Shown: positions 18,801 through 26,941 of the stretch, one piece after another
How the letters are laid out: each line of letters opens with the position of its first letter
How positions within the stretch are numbered: the stretch's first letter is position 1
Program-made: the position numbers and the translations under genes
The notes under the pieces: generated by a model
Seen by the model: the letters and a program-made list of their open reading frames with translations, nothing else
What the model was told of the DNA's origin: nothing
Databases searched by the model: none
Assembly (NCBI GenBank): GCA_963802095.1
Contig: CAWDHI010000002.1
Span: 124,001-188,000, forward strand
Source: CAVVEQ01 sp963802095
GTDB taxonomy: Bacteria > Chloroflexota > Anaerolineae > Anaerolineales > Anaerolineaceae
Length of the DNA: 64,000 nt
Reading direction: 5' to 3'

Positions 18801-19339
18801 TTTTCACTCCCCTTCTACAAAACGAGAATTCCTGGCTTGCGCTCTTTGCCTGGTCCTTTCTTTCTCCACTGGAATTACTTGATAATGAAGGTAATTCTTC
18901 CGAACATGTGCTGGCATGGATGGATGAATGGCAGCTCTCCCGGAGGCTGCAACAGGTTTTCACTGAGATGGGAAAGGACGAGCATCAAGTCAACCACATT
19001 ATGCTCGTGATCCGTATCCTGACCCTGCAGCATTTTTGGTTTGAACAACCCTCACACTCTCCACGAGAGTGGATAGAATCCTGGCTTGCTGTTAACGAAA
19101 TCCGCCAGTTCATCGGCGTCAATCGTTATAAGGATGTGCTTTGGTTCAATAAGGAGGCATTTGAGGAATTTTTTTGGTTGATGAATATTTCTGCCTTGGT
19201 GTCTGCCTCAAGACATCCGACAGTCACCTCCACAGAGATACTGGAAATGGTAATGATGCTTTCACAATTTAACAGAAAATTCAAGAGTGCACTGAAGAAA
19301 TCAAGATACCAGGTAGCTGGCTTGCTCGAAGCTTTGTAG
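15878..19339 (+). CDS. Large GH13 alpha-amylase-family protein
   Basis: A cytoplasmic 1153-residue protein with a GH13 (beta/alpha)8 core at roughly residues 310-760. Core motifs are readable: GFTGLWLIGLWERS, DMVPNHMG (region I), IIRFDAAMT with the nucleophile Asp (about 514), LLLAEAFWLMEG with the acid/base Glu (about 579), and NFMNNPDERTA with the third Asp (about 641). The ~300 residue N-terminal part and ~390 residue C-terminal part are mostly helical and do not match a carbohydrate-binding module I recognise. No signal peptide, so an intracellular glucan or maltodextrin is the likely substrate. A TATAAT box at 15836 lies 37 bases before the ATG. Branching or debranching specificity cannot be told. 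Confidence 0.88.
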   Translation: MEFHISRISRDRYQFEESLFSYNGNAILANFHAARVFARKINEQRNLVAFPESAAQAGQINAMGLIDEILHHIIELYRRERKSDILILALKQLDGKFTRTAVDGMLLQFIQEFPPLGVYRNETTAKEYLKGSTLGVPNRESVLEEMILLRVNNENPALQPFEELFSDQNLAANTVYLPAIRELELFFELQPRFGPDNQPLLEMLRAPAKKHPNSLEDQLEFIRVRWSVLLGHFLYRLLSSLDMIKEEQKIASFGTGPVQIPIYHLKHAAGLEPEEERFSPDKEWMPKLVLLAKNTYVWLHQLSHKYGYEISYLDQIPDEELDRMAASGFTGLWLIGLWERSRASARIKQMCGNPDAIASAYSLYDYRIADPLGGDAGFENLKQRAWLRGIRLASDMVPNHMGIDSPWVMDHPDWFLSLDYPPFPSHTFNGTNLSENPLIGVYLEDHYFDRTDAAVEFKRVDFNTGDTRYIYHGNDGTSMPWNDTAQLDYMNPVVREAVIQTILAVARKFPIIRFDAAMTLAKKHFQRLWFPEPGTGGAIPTRADFSMTREQFNEKMPLEFWREVVDRASVEAPDTLLLAEAFWLMEGYFVRTLGMHRVYNSAFMHMLRNEDNAGYRQLIKNTLEYDPEILKRYVNFMNNPDERTAVDQFGKGDKYFGICTLMATLPGLPMFGHGQVEGYSEKYGMEFTRPLWQEIEDTDLIERHKRLIFPLLHQRELFAGVENFQLYDLFTSGGHVDENVLAYSNRFQGRSALVVYNNKFSQASGWIKTSCAKAARSVGDKRLISRRNLAESLGINPSPGSFTIFRDQMSGLEFIRSSAELYDNGLQINLNAFECQVLLDFRQVRDDQWKSYSQLWATLGGRGVPDIEFTLQEMNFQPVLLPFQELANKHHFELLLASRIKEKDKKLPLTLTEAYQARILKLVEGAAQVTGKKMPLVDVAGLARKQLETILSMQVIDNLFPQAIGVRYKRMFSIFFTPLLQNENSWLALFAWSFLSPLELLDNEGNSSEHVLAWMDEWQLSRRLQQVFTEMGKDEHQVNHIMLVIRILTLQHFWFEQPSHSPREWIESWLAVNEIRQFIGVNRYKDVLWFNKEAFEEFFWLMNISALVSASRHPTVTSTEILEMVMMLSQFNRKFKSALKKSRYQVAGLLEAL

Positions 19340-19348
19340 TCTGGTTTT

Positions 19349-19822
19349 TCAGGCTACACCAACCTCCTTATCAAATACCGAAAAAACCTCGGCATTCGTA
19401 GGTATATCAGACATGGAATCGCCATATTGCTGGAAAATGATCCTCCCTTGTGGATCGATCAGGAAAACAGCTGGCATGCGGCCTAGTTTGAACCAGTTTA
19501 CATCCTGCTGGTATTGCGCCGCAACCAGGGATCGAATATCCGCGCAACCAATGAATGGTAGATCCTCACTCTCCCAGTAGCGTTTGAACGCATTCGGACC
19601 ATCAGGCCCCAGGGCGATGATTTCAATATTTCTTCGGACAAATTTAGGGTAATCCTGGCGCAACTGCGCCAGATGTGCTTTACAGTACGGTCAGGCAAAT
19701 CCGCGCATCAACACGAGCAGAACTGACTTCTTTTCCGAATAATCCGCCAGGCGGATTTGTCTTCCCTGTGTATCTGTTAAAGTGAAATCAATCGCTTTGG
19801 AAAAATTCTTTTTTGCAGACAT
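19349..19822 (-). CDS. Peroxiredoxin-like selenoprotein candidate (in-frame TGA = Sec44)
   Basis: AhpC/TSA-like thioredoxin-fold protein, 157 residues if the TGA at 19693-19691 is read as selenocysteine. The N-terminal frame from ATG 19822 (AGGAGAG nine bases upstream) gives FSKAIDFTLTDTQGRQIRL...VLLVLMRGFA, then TGA, then PYCKAHLAQLRQDYP...LKLGRMPAVFLIDPQGRI. Homologues in this family have RGFxCPYCxxHLxQL, so TGA falls exactly on the peroxidatic/resolving CxxC first Cys, giving U-P-Y-C. A perfect 7-bp hairpin with loop AGUU starts 18 bases after the TGA, as expected for a bacterial SECIS. The start is 2 bases past the stop of an alpha/beta hydrolase, so the full frame is one coherent operon gene. 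The alternative is a Cys-to-stop mutation. Confidence 0.85.
19655..19672 (-). other. SECIS-like hairpin
   Basis: Read on the minus strand, CTGGCGC (19672-19666), loop AGTT, GCGCCAG (19661-19655) form a perfect seven-pair stem. The loop begins 25 bases after the TGA and carries G in its second position, both fitting known bacterial SECIS elements that bind SelB. It lies inside codons for LAQLR, so coding and structure are combined. Confidence 0.7.
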
Positions 19823-19824
19823 TC

Positions 19825-20805
19825 TTATTGCTCTCCTTGTAAATTTTGAATGAAAGGTTCAACCACTTTCAGAAATTCTTCTGGACATTCCTCCTGCGGC
19901 ACGTGACCGCATGCTGGCAGAATGGAAAGTGTGGACCCAGGTATCAAGCTGGCCAACTGGATGGAATCTTCAGTTGGAATGATCCGGTCATCATCACCGC
20001 TGACCACCAAAACCGGGATTTCCAGATAATTAAGTCTGGATTCCAAATTTAAAGGTTCGCTCGCTTTGAGTATCTCAAATAACGCTTTATCCCAGTTATC
20101 TGACTGAAGCGGTTTTTGATACCCTTCCAATACACCTGCCGGGATTCTCTCCGGATCGTGCCAGGCGGTGCTGATGAGCTCCGTTCCCCATTTTCGGATG
20201 GATCGCATCAGCAGGGGACCCAATCTGGCAGCTTGAGGCGTATCCAAAACCAATTTCTGCCATACCGGGAGCACACCCTGGCCGGAATCTTTCCAGGCAC
20301 TATCCACAAGGATCAACCCGTTTACACGCCCGGGATGCTCCAAAGCGAACAACGTCGCCACCGTTCCACCAGCGGAGTTGCCTACCAGCACCGCTTCTTC
20401 GATTCCTTTTTCATTAATAAAATCCAGCAGCATTTGCACCTGTCCGCTCGTGCCGTAAGGATTTTTCCCCGACCAATCTCCAGCCAAAGGCCGCTCCGTT
20501 AATCCAAAACCTGGCCGGTCGTAGGCATAGACCGAACCCAGGGATGAAAGTGGTACCAATACTTCGCGCCAGGAGAATTCACTGGCCCCAAAACCGTGCA
20601 ATAGAATGATCGCGGGGCTTCCGGTGCCCGCCTGCTTATAGTGGACATTCAAATCACCAATATTGATAAATTGGCTATCCGGATCCGCGAGTTCAAAAAC
20701 AGGCTTGGTGTCTAGTTCCGCGATTGGAACGATTAAAGGGGCAACCACGATTAAAACGAGAATCGCGCTTAATATTATTCCGGTAACTTTTAGGATCTTT
20801 TTCAT
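19825..20805 (-). CDS. Membrane-anchored alpha/beta hydrolase
   Basis: A 326-residue alpha/beta-hydrolase-fold protein with an N-terminal signal anchor (about residues 5-30). The oxyanion region is LLHGFGASEFSW, the nucleophile Ser144 is in VGNSAGG, an acidic residue is in VVSGDDDRIIP and the catalytic His in LPACGHVPQEE. Substrate unknown; the overall look is of the epoxide hydrolase/C-C hydrolase/esterase group. Its start overlaps the stop of the next hydrolase by four bases (ATGA), and the selenoprotein candidate begins 2 bases after its stop, so all three are probably one transcript. Confidence 0.92.
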   Translation of the reverse strand: MKKILKVTGIILSAILVLIVVAPLIVPIAELDTKPVFELADPDSQFINIGDLNVHYKQAGTGSPAIILLHGFGASEFSWREVLVPLSSLGSVYAYDRPGFGLTERPLAGDWSGKNPYGTSGQVQMLLDFINEKGIEEAVLVGNSAGGTVATLFALEHPGRVNGLILVDSAWKDSGQGVLPVWQKLVLDTPQAARLGPLLMRSIRKWGTELISTAWHDPERIPAGVLEGYQKPLQSDNWDKALFEILKASEPLNLESRLNYLEIPVLVVSGDDDRIIPTEDSIQLASLIPGSTLSILPACGHVPQEECPEEFLKVVEPFIQNLQGEQ

Positions 20806-21542
20806 TGTCGCAAAGATTCGAAGAATATCAGCAACTTTTCAAATACTTGTGCTTGCTGGTCCTCCCTTGAGATATCAGCAGGAGAATCTCCCGACTGCAG
20901 GCCATACCAGCCGAATTGGGCGTGGTTGCCCCCCTGGATCGGGAAAAAGTCCGTATCTGGGGGCAGTAATGGGATGCTCGCAGCAATCTTCTCCGGGTTC
21001 GCCAAACCATCATTTGTCCCTGAGATGGAAAGCACCTTCACCTCGGAATCTGCCAGGCTCTGATTGCCAGCCGGGTAGGCAGCTAGGTAAAATATGCCAT
21101 CCACTATCCCTGGGTTGCTATAAACATAAGAGGACGCCATCGCTCCTCCCAGCGAGTGCCCCCCGATGATCCACTTCTCCACCTCCGGGTAAGTAGCAAT
21201 AACCTGGTTTGCCTTATCGCTCCCAAAAACAGCGAGGTTGAAAGGCATCGGCACAAGTGTAACAAGGTACCCTTGTGCTGCGAGTTTACTCATCAAAGGA
21301 GCGTACGCACGGTGATCCACCCTTCCACCCGGGTAAAAGATCACCCCTGTATCGGATTCACCGCTTACTGGCATGAAGGTCACCCAGCCATCTTTTGTGA
21401 CCTGTACGGATGAATTACCCTGCATCGCAGCCAGAGCTTCCGGCATAGGCGCAGAAGGTGTGTACGCCCAAAGCGAAAAACCTACCACCAGGAAGAGGAG
21501 CAATACCCCAATCCCTATCAAGATTTTCCAGATCAGCTTCAT
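20802..21542 (-). CDS. Alpha/beta hydrolase, membrane-anchored
   Basis: First gene of the three-gene minus-strand operon. 246 residues with an N-terminal membrane helix (about 5-28), then a compact hydrolase domain lacking a lid: VIFYPGGRVDHRAY (oxyanion region), nucleophile Ser130 in IIGGHSLGGAMASS, acidic residue in SISGTNDGLA and His in IQGGNHAQFGWYG. It matches the alpha/beta hydrolase family 5 group rather than its neighbour, with which it shares only the fold. Likely faces the outside of the cytoplasmic membrane. Substrate unknown. Confidence 0.9.
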   Translation of the reverse strand: MKLIWKILIGIGVLLLFLVVGFSLWAYTPSAPMPEALAAMQGNSSVQVTKDGWVTFMPVSGESDTGVIFYPGGRVDHRAYAPLMSKLAAQGYLVTLVPMPFNLAVFGSDKANQVIATYPEVEKWIIGGHSLGGAMASSYVYSNPGIVDGIFYLAAYPAGNQSLADSEVKVLSISGTNDGLANPEKIAASIPLLPPDTDFFPIQGGNHAQFGWYGLQSGDSPADISREDQQAQVFEKLLIFFESLRQ

Positions 21543-21642
21543 GGTTTATCCCTCAACGTTATAATAAAATCATTCTAACGAAATGAGATGGTCTGCGCAA
21601 GCATAACGTTTTACATCCTGACGGGAAGGGAAAGGTAATCAT

Positions 21643-22416
21643 TTGTCACTCTACCAGAAGTTCGCTCAGATTTATGCACAGGGGCAGTACCCGGATTTTT
21701 CTCTCCACTTCAGCAGCCTGCTGCCAGAGTTGTGCCGGAAATATGGCATTCCTACAGCAGGAAAATTGCTCGATGTCGCTTGTGGAGAGGGTACTTTCGC
21801 CATCCAGGCAGCGATGCAGGGCTGGAGCGTCACAGGCATCGACCAATCGGATGAGATGTTGAATTTAGCCAGAAAGCAATCCACCCAGGCAGGGGTGAAT
21901 GCGAAATTTGAAAAAATTGACATGCGGGAGCTGGATTTTTGTAGTGAGTACGATCTTTCCACTTGCCTGTTCGATGCGGTGAATTACATGCTGGAAGAAA
22001 TTGATCTCAAACTTACATTTTCGGGCGTCAACCGGGCATTGGGTCCCTCGGGTTGGTTCATTTTCGACATGAACACCATATACGGACTTTCATCCCGGTG
22101 GAGTGCCCAAAGCAACAGCGTGCCGATCGATACCGACGATCTTATTGCCATTCATCGCCCGGTTTTTGATTATGAGAAACTACTTGCCACGATGCACATA
22201 ACCGGATTCATCCGCCAGAACAAATTTTGGGAAAGAATCGACGAAATCCACCAGGAAAAAGGTTACCCTATCGAAACTATTTCACACCTGCTGGAAGAGA
22301 CCGGGTTCGAAGTGGTGGACACTTTTGGGAGCATCGAGCTGGTCACAGCGCCAAAAGTTGATTCTGGCAGAGTCTGGTTTATTGCTCGAAAATCGCATCC
22401 TTCCGAATGCCATTGA
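21643..22416 (+). CDS. Class I SAM-dependent methyltransferase
   Basis: A 257-residue soluble enzyme with motif I LLDVACGEGTFAIQAA (about residue 41), acidic loop GIDQSDEML, and post-motif YDLSTCLFDAVNYML, the layout of methyltransferase domain 25/11 proteins. The C-terminal beta-rich half (FDMNTIYGLSSRW) is typical of this Chloroflexota/Firmicutes subgroup. Translation appears to start at TTG 21643 with AAAGGTAA upstream. It diverges from the hydrolase operon and its last 38 bases overlap the convergent UDG gene. Substrate unknown. Confidence 0.88.
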   Translation: MSLYQKFAQIYAQGQYPDFSLHFSSLLPELCRKYGIPTAGKLLDVACGEGTFAIQAAMQGWSVTGIDQSDEMLNLARKQSTQAGVNAKFEKIDMRELDFCSEYDLSTCLFDAVNYMLEEIDLKLTFSGVNRALGPSGWFIFDMNTIYGLSSRWSAQSNSVPIDTDDLIAIHRPVFDYEKLLATMHITGFIRQNKFWERIDEIHQEKGYPIETISHLLEETGFEVVDTFGSIELVTAPKVDSGRVWFIARKSHPSECH

Positions 22417-23095
22417 GCAATTCCCGGGCTGTATGCCAGATGTGGTCAAACATTTCTTTGGTCAGCCGGCCAGTCTGAGTATTTTGGCGGCTGGGATGAA
22501 ACGATGCCAAAATCCAGGGGTGATCCATCCCGGGGTCGTAAAACGCTCGATGGCCGAATTTCATACCTGAGACATCCAAACCGCTTTTCTTGTATCTCAC
22601 CAACACTTCTTGGAAAGCGATCTGCCCCAGTGCAACGATTCCTTCCATGCGGGGCAGCAACAAGAGTTCCCGCTCCAGGTATCCCCTGCAACTCCCAATT
22701 TCAACTGGGGTGGGTTTATTCCCTGGAGGGGCACATCGGCACACCGCGGATATGAAAAGATCAGTGAGTATCAAATGATCTTTTCTGTTCAGCGAAAATT
22801 CTCTATCCGAAAATCCAGCCCGAAATAATGCAGGGTAGAGGAAATTCCCGGAAGAATCACCGGTGAACATCCTGCCGGTGCGGTTGGAACCATGCGCGCC
22901 GGGGGCGAGCCCAAGAACCAGGATTCTCGCATTCCGGTCACCAAACCCAGGCACGCCCTTTCCCCAATATTCATCTTCCTGGAAGGCGCGTTTCTTCCGC
23001 CTTGCAACAGCTTCCCGCCAATCCACCAGGCGCGCGCATTTTCGGCAAGCGCTGATTTCACCTTCAAGGTTTTGCCACGCTTCTTTTTCTATCAT
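22379..23095 (-). CDS. Family 5 uracil-DNA glycosylase (UDGb)
   Basis: Fe-S uracil-DNA glycosylase for base-excision repair, 238 residues. Cys17 and Cys20 (CRKC) plus the later pair in AVCRCAPPGNKPTPVEIGSC supply the [4Fe-4S] cluster. Motif 1 is GLAPGAHGSNRTGRMFTGD and motif 2 is HPSRQNTQTGRLT, together diagnostic of the UDGb (family 5) branch, which handles uracil and, in some members, hypoxanthine and other deaminated bases. It lies two bases after queA and would be the third gene of ruvB-queA-UDG. The 3' end overlaps the convergent methyltransferase gene. Confidence 0.93.
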   Translation of the reverse strand: MIEKEAWQNLEGEISACRKCARLVDWREAVARRKKRAFQEDEYWGKGVPGFGDRNARILVLGLAPGAHGSNRTGRMFTGDSSGNFLYPALFRAGFSDREFSLNRKDHLILTDLFISAVCRCAPPGNKPTPVEIGSCRGYLERELLLLPRMEGIVALGQIAFQEVLVRYKKSGLDVSGMKFGHRAFYDPGMDHPWILASFHPSRQNTQTGRLTKEMFDHIWHTARELLNGIRKDAIFEQ

Positions 23096-23097
23096 GA

Positions 23098-24120
23098 TTA
23101 AACAAGCAACATCGCATCACCGAAGGAATAAAAGCGGTAATTCTCCTGGATGGCCTCCTGGTAAACCCGAAGAATCTCCTCCCTGCCTGTAAACGCACTC
23201 ACCAGCATCAGCAAAGTGGATTTCGGAAGGTGGAAATTCGTGATCATGGCATCCACCGCTTTGAATTTAAACCCGGGGAGGATGAAAAGGTCGGTCGGAC
23301 CGGAGAACTCACCAACAAGGTTCCCTTCAGTTGCAACCCTGGCTGCGCTCTCCAGCGTTCGTACTGTGGTGGTCCCCACAGCAATTATTCTTCCCCCACC
23401 CTTTTTTGCTGTGTTTATCCTGTTTGCTGCCTTTCGGTTTACCTCGCACCATTCCATGTGTATAGCATGCGTCCGCGGGTCTTCTTCGGTCACCGGCGCA
23501 AAGGTGTCCAGCCCTACATGTAGGGTGACCTCGGCAAATTCGTAGCCTTTCATAAGCAGTGCGGCCATCATCTCCGCCGTGAAGTGCAGACCGGCGGTTG
23601 GTGCGGCAGCAGACCCGCTCACCCTTGCATACACAGTCTGGTAACGATCAGGATCCTGTAGAGGGGTGTGTATATACGGGGGCAAGGGCATTTCACCCTT
23701 ACTTTCAAGCAACGATTCGATTGGTTCGTTAAAACGGACGATTCGGCGGGATCCTTCCAGGTTCTCCACAATAGAAGCTTGCAGCCCGATCCCCTCCAAA
23801 CCCATCACCATCCCCTGGTTGGTACGTTTTCCTCCCACAAGGGTTTCCCACGTAAGATCATCGAGCTTTTTGAGAAGGAGGATCTCCACCCGTCCACCGG
23901 TTGGTTTGATGGCATGGATCCGTGCCGGGATCACCCGGGTCTGGTTCACCACAAGCAGATCACCAGGTTTGAGGTACTGTTCAAGGAGCCAGAATACCGA
24001 ATGCTCTATGGTTTTCGTATGCCGGAAATAGACCAGCAGCCGGGAGCTGTGGCGCGGTTCTAAAGGTACCTGGGCAATTCTTTCTCCAGGGAGGTGATAA
24101 TCGAAGTCTGAAGTCCGCAT
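23098..24120 (-). CDS. queA: S-adenosylmethionine:tRNA ribosyltransferase-isomerase
   Basis: Makes epoxyqueuosine on tRNA by transferring the ribosyl part of SAM to 7-aminomethyl-7-deazaguanine. 340 residues, normal length. It begins with the family opening DFDYHLPGERIAQ-P-EPR and includes LLVVNQTRVIPARI, GRVEILLLKKL, AAPTAGLHFT, GLDTFAPV, and the closing YRFYSFGDAMLL, all hallmarks of QueA. It follows ruvB by 11 bases on the minus strand, an order seen in many bacteria. Confidence 0.97.
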   Translation of the reverse strand: MRTSDFDYHLPGERIAQVPLEPRHSSRLLVYFRHTKTIEHSVFWLLEQYLKPGDLLVVNQTRVIPARIHAIKPTGGRVEILLLKKLDDLTWETLVGGKRTNQGMVMGLEGIGLQASIVENLEGSRRIVRFNEPIESLLESKGEMPLPPYIHTPLQDPDRYQTVYARVSGSAAAPTAGLHFTAEMMAALLMKGYEFAEVTLHVGLDTFAPVTEEDPRTHAIHMEWCEVNRKAANRINTAKKGGGRIIAVGTTTVRTLESAARVATEGNLVGEFSGPTDLFILPGFKFKAVDAMITNFHLPKSTLLMLVSAFTGREEILRVYQEAIQENYRFYSFGDAMLLV

Positions 24121-24131
24121 AAAGAGTTGGG

Positions 24132-25178
24132 CTAACTTCCAGGGTCGGAGGTAAAAAGCGGTATCTGGCTGGAATCCCCCTTCCAGGAAAAACCGAGGTG
24201 GTCATAAGCCAGGCGGGTTGCAATCCTTCCCTGCGGGGTGCGGCCAAGAAAACCTAGTTGAAGCAGGTAGGGTTCCACCACATCCATGATTGTATCCGGT
24301 TCTTCACTGACTGAAGCGGCGATGGTGGAAAGACCCACCGGTCCGCCGTCATATTTGGTGATGATGGTAACCAGTACGCGCCTATCCACATCATCCAGCC
24401 CGAGGTTATCGATCACCAGTAATTTTAAAGCTTCCTCAGCCATTTCCCGGGTGAGCCTGCCGCTACCACGCACCTGGGCGTAATCCCGTACACGGCGCAG
24501 TAGCCGAAGCGCCACTCTCGGTGTTCCTCTTGCGCGAAGAGCCACCTCACGGATCCCGCTGTCTTCAGCCTCAAAGGAAAGCAGTTCAGCTCCGCGTTTG
24601 ACGATCATTTCCAATGCCTGCTGATCATAATAATCCAGACGGTAAACTGCGCCGAACCGGGCGCGCAATGGAGAACTGATCAATGCCAATCGGGTTGTCG
24701 CCCCGATCACAGTGAACCTGGGCAGCCGCAGACGCACAGAACGTGCGCTGGGACCTTTACCAATGATAATATCCAGCGAATAATCCTCCATCGCCGGGTA
24801 AAGAACCTCTTCAACGATCTTTCCCAGGCGGTGGATCTCATCGATAAATAAAATATCCCCCTTGCGCAGGTTGGTCAGAATCGCAGCCAGGTCCCCTGCC
24901 CGTTCGATCGCAGGCCCGGCAGTGATCTTGATGCTTACCCCCATTTCGTGGGCGAGAACATGAGCAAGGGTTGTCTTGCCAAGCCCGGGAGGTCCGTAGA
25001 ATAGTACGTGGTCTAGCGGGTCGTTTCGCTGTCGCGCAGCTGCGATCAGGATCGCCAGGTTCTCCTTTATCTGATCCTGCCCGATTACTTCAATAAGACT
25101 TGCAGGGCGCAAAGCCTGATCCAAGCGGTCATCTTGCCTGGGGGTGGGGTCAATCACGCGCTCGTCCTTCTCATCCAT
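24132..25178 (-). CDS. ruvB: Holliday junction branch-migration helicase RuvB
   Basis: AAA+ motor of the RuvAB complex, 348 residues. Walker A GPPGLGKTT, Walker B ILFIDEIHRL, sensor 1 IGATTRLALISSPLRARFG, the arginine finger and the C-terminal winged helix (EEPDTIMDVVEPYLLQLGFLGRTPQGR) are all present. It starts the ruvB-queA-UDG gene row. ruvA and ruvC are not in the window. Confidence 0.98.
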   Translation of the reverse strand: MDEKDERVIDPTPRQDDRLDQALRPASLIEVIGQDQIKENLAILIAAARQRNDPLDHVLFYGPPGLGKTTLAHVLAHEMGVSIKITAGPAIERAGDLAAILTNLRKGDILFIDEIHRLGKIVEEVLYPAMEDYSLDIIIGKGPSARSVRLRLPRFTVIGATTRLALISSPLRARFGAVYRLDYYDQQALEMIVKRGAELLSFEAEDSGIREVALRARGTPRVALRLLRRVRDYAQVRGSGRLTREMAEEALKLLVIDNLGLDDVDRRVLVTIITKYDGGPVGLSTIAASVSEEPDTIMDVVEPYLLQLGFLGRTPQGRIATRLAYDHLGFSWKGDSSQIPLFTSDPGS

Positions 25179-25238
25179 GCAGATTATTATACCCCAGGGG
25201 GTTTTCGGGTCTTTTTATCCGGGACCGTCCTTTGGCGA

Positions 25239-25247
25239 TGCTATAAT
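25239..25247 (+). promoter_or_regulatory. Extended -10 promoter of upp
   Basis: TGCTATAAT fits the extended -10 pattern TGnTATAAT and puts the start near 25254, leaving a leader of about 16 bases that holds AAGGTGA before the ATG at 25270. Confidence 0.5.
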
Positions 25248-25269
25248 AAAACATACCCAAGGTGAATAA

Positions 25270-25896
25270 ATGCTCAATCCCATAATTTCAACACATCCTT
25301 TGGTCGCCCATAAACTGGCCAAACTTCGCGATAAAAACACAGAGCCAAAAAAATTCCGCGAATTGGTCCAGGAGATTGGCGCGCTGCTTACATACGAAGC
25401 GACCAAAGATCTTGAGCTTGTCCCTACAACGGTGGAAACCCCGATGACCTCGATGCAATGCTTCCACCTTAAGGATAAGATCGGACTGGTGCCCATTCTC
25501 CGGGCAGGCTTAGGGATGGTGGAAGGTGTTTGGGAATTGATCCCAAACGCCGAGGTCTGGCACATTGGGCTTTACAGGGATGAAAGAACGCTCAAACCTG
25601 TCCAGTATTACAACAAATTGCCGCTCGAACCAACAGTTTCAGTCTGCCTGATTCTGGATCCCATGCTGGCCACGGGCGGTTCAGCAACAGCTTGCGCTGA
25701 CTTATTGAAACATTGGGGGGTGAGAAAAATCAAGTTTGTCGGGATAATCGGTGCGCCTGCTGGTATCGAACTCCTGCAAAAACACCACCCGGATATACCC
25801 ATCCACTTGGCTGCAGTGGATGAACGATTGAACGAGAAGGGGTACATTGTCCCAGGGTTGGGGGATGCGGGAGACCGGCAGTTCGGTACCGGGTAG
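25270..25896 (+). CDS. upp: Uracil phosphoribosyltransferase
   Basis: Salvages uracil to UMP with PRPP. 208 residues, standard size. The PRPP loop LDPMLATGGSATA and the uracil-binding C-terminus YIVPGLGDAGDRQFGT are intact, and the N-terminal HPLVAHKLAKLRDK matches the family. It has its own extended -10 promoter and an AAGGTGA ribosome site, and converges on moaA with only two bases between stop codons. A uridine kinase gene (32813) elsewhere in the window completes pyrimidine salvage. Confidence 0.98.
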   Translation: MLNPIISTHPLVAHKLAKLRDKNTEPKKFRELVQEIGALLTYEATKDLELVPTTVETPMTSMQCFHLKDKIGLVPILRAGLGMVEGVWELIPNAEVWHIGLYRDERTLKPVQYYNKLPLEPTVSVCLILDPMLATGGSATACADLLKHWGVRKIKFVGIIGAPAGIELLQKHHPDIPIHLAAVDERLNEKGYIVPGLGDAGDRQFGTG

Positions 25897-25898
25897 GA

Positions 25899-26885
25899 TT
25901 AACCACCTATCTGCATCATACACCGCGCGACAGGCGCCAGGTTTCGATCAAGTTCGTGATTCTCCGGTTTTACTTCCATCGACTGGTAAAGCAGAGGACG
26001 GATATCACCACCAGTTCTGAGTGTCGCTAATAGCGGCACTTCCACATCACTCAACAAGCACGGTCGCAGGTTGCCATCCGCGGTAAGCCTCAGACGGTTG
26101 CAGTTTTCACAAAAAGATTCGCTCAACGGATTAATAAACCCGATGGTTCCTTTTGCGTTAGGAAAGGAATATATTTCTGCGGGTCCGCTCCCGGTTTTCG
26201 TCTCCACGGGTTCAAGTCCTTCCGGTTCGAGCAGCGCTTTTACCTGTGAAACTGGGAGATACATATCCTGCGGGTCCGGAAATCCATCGCCCCATTTTTG
26301 CTGGTTTTTTACCGGCATCAATTCAATGAAACGGATTTCCCATCGGTGGTCCTTGCTTAAAACTGCCAACTGGCGGATATCGCCATCGTTCACACCTTTC
26401 AACAATACCATGTTCAGCTTAATCGGATCCAAGCCGACAACTTCTGCTTTTTTCAGGCCATCAAAAACATGGTCAATTTTGCCGCCGCGAGTAATTTTTG
26501 AATATTTTTCTGGATCCATTGTATCCAGACTGACATTGATGCGCTTCAATCCCGCAGCTTTCAAAGCCTCCGCCTGGTCCGCTAACAGAATGCCGTTGGT
26601 TGTCAGACTGATATCTTCGATCCCCGGGATAACCGCGATCATGCTAACCAGATCTGCCAAATTCTTCCTTACCAAAGGCTCTCCACCTGTCAACCGTACT
26701 TCGCGAATCCCCTCCTCGGCTGCAATACGGATGATCTCCCCGATCTCTTCATAGCGCATAATGGACTCGTGCGGTTGCCAGCTCACACCTTCTGGTGGCA
26801 TGCAATACACACAGCGCAAGTTACAGCGGTCTGTTACAGAAACACGCAGGTAAGTGATCCTTCGATTACATCGGTCTACAAGCAT
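25899..26885 (-). CDS. moaA: GTP 3',8-cyclase (molybdenum cofactor synthesis)
   Basis: Radical SAM enzyme for the first step of molybdopterin synthesis. The cluster motif CNLRCVYC uses Cys21, Cys25 and Cys28; LTGGEPLVRKNL is the SAM-binding loop; the second cluster lies in FCENCNRLRLTADGNLRPCL; and the protein ends in the conserved Gly-Gly that reaches the active site. I choose ATG 26885 (328 residues, normal for MoaA) over 26987, whose extra 34 residues are unlike the family and overlap the upstream gene. No other moa gene is nearby. Confidence 0.96.
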   Translation of the reverse strand: MLVDRCNRRITYLRVSVTDRCNLRCVYCMPPEGVSWQPHESIMRYEEIGEIIRIAAEEGIREVRLTGGEPLVRKNLADLVSMIAVIPGIEDISLTTNGILLADQAEALKAAGLKRINVSLDTMDPEKYSKITRGGKIDHVFDGLKKAEVVGLDPIKLNMVLLKGVNDGDIRQLAVLSKDHRWEIRFIELMPVKNQQKWGDGFPDPQDMYLPVSQVKALLEPEGLEPVETKTGSGPAEIYSFPNAKGTIGFINPLSESFCENCNRLRLTADGNLRPCLLSDVEVPLLATLRTGGDIRPLLYQSMEVKPENHELDRNLAPVARCMMQIGG

Positions 26886-26941
26886 CAGTTGTTCCCAGAT
26901 TGTGATTATATCGCAATGAATTTTGACTTTTTTTATCTGAT

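Noticed and set aside
19337..19356. Possible hairpin TAGTCTG/CAGGCTA between the GH13 and selenoprotein genes
   Set aside because: Only a seven-pair stem with a G-T wobble and no following T run; too weak to call a terminator.
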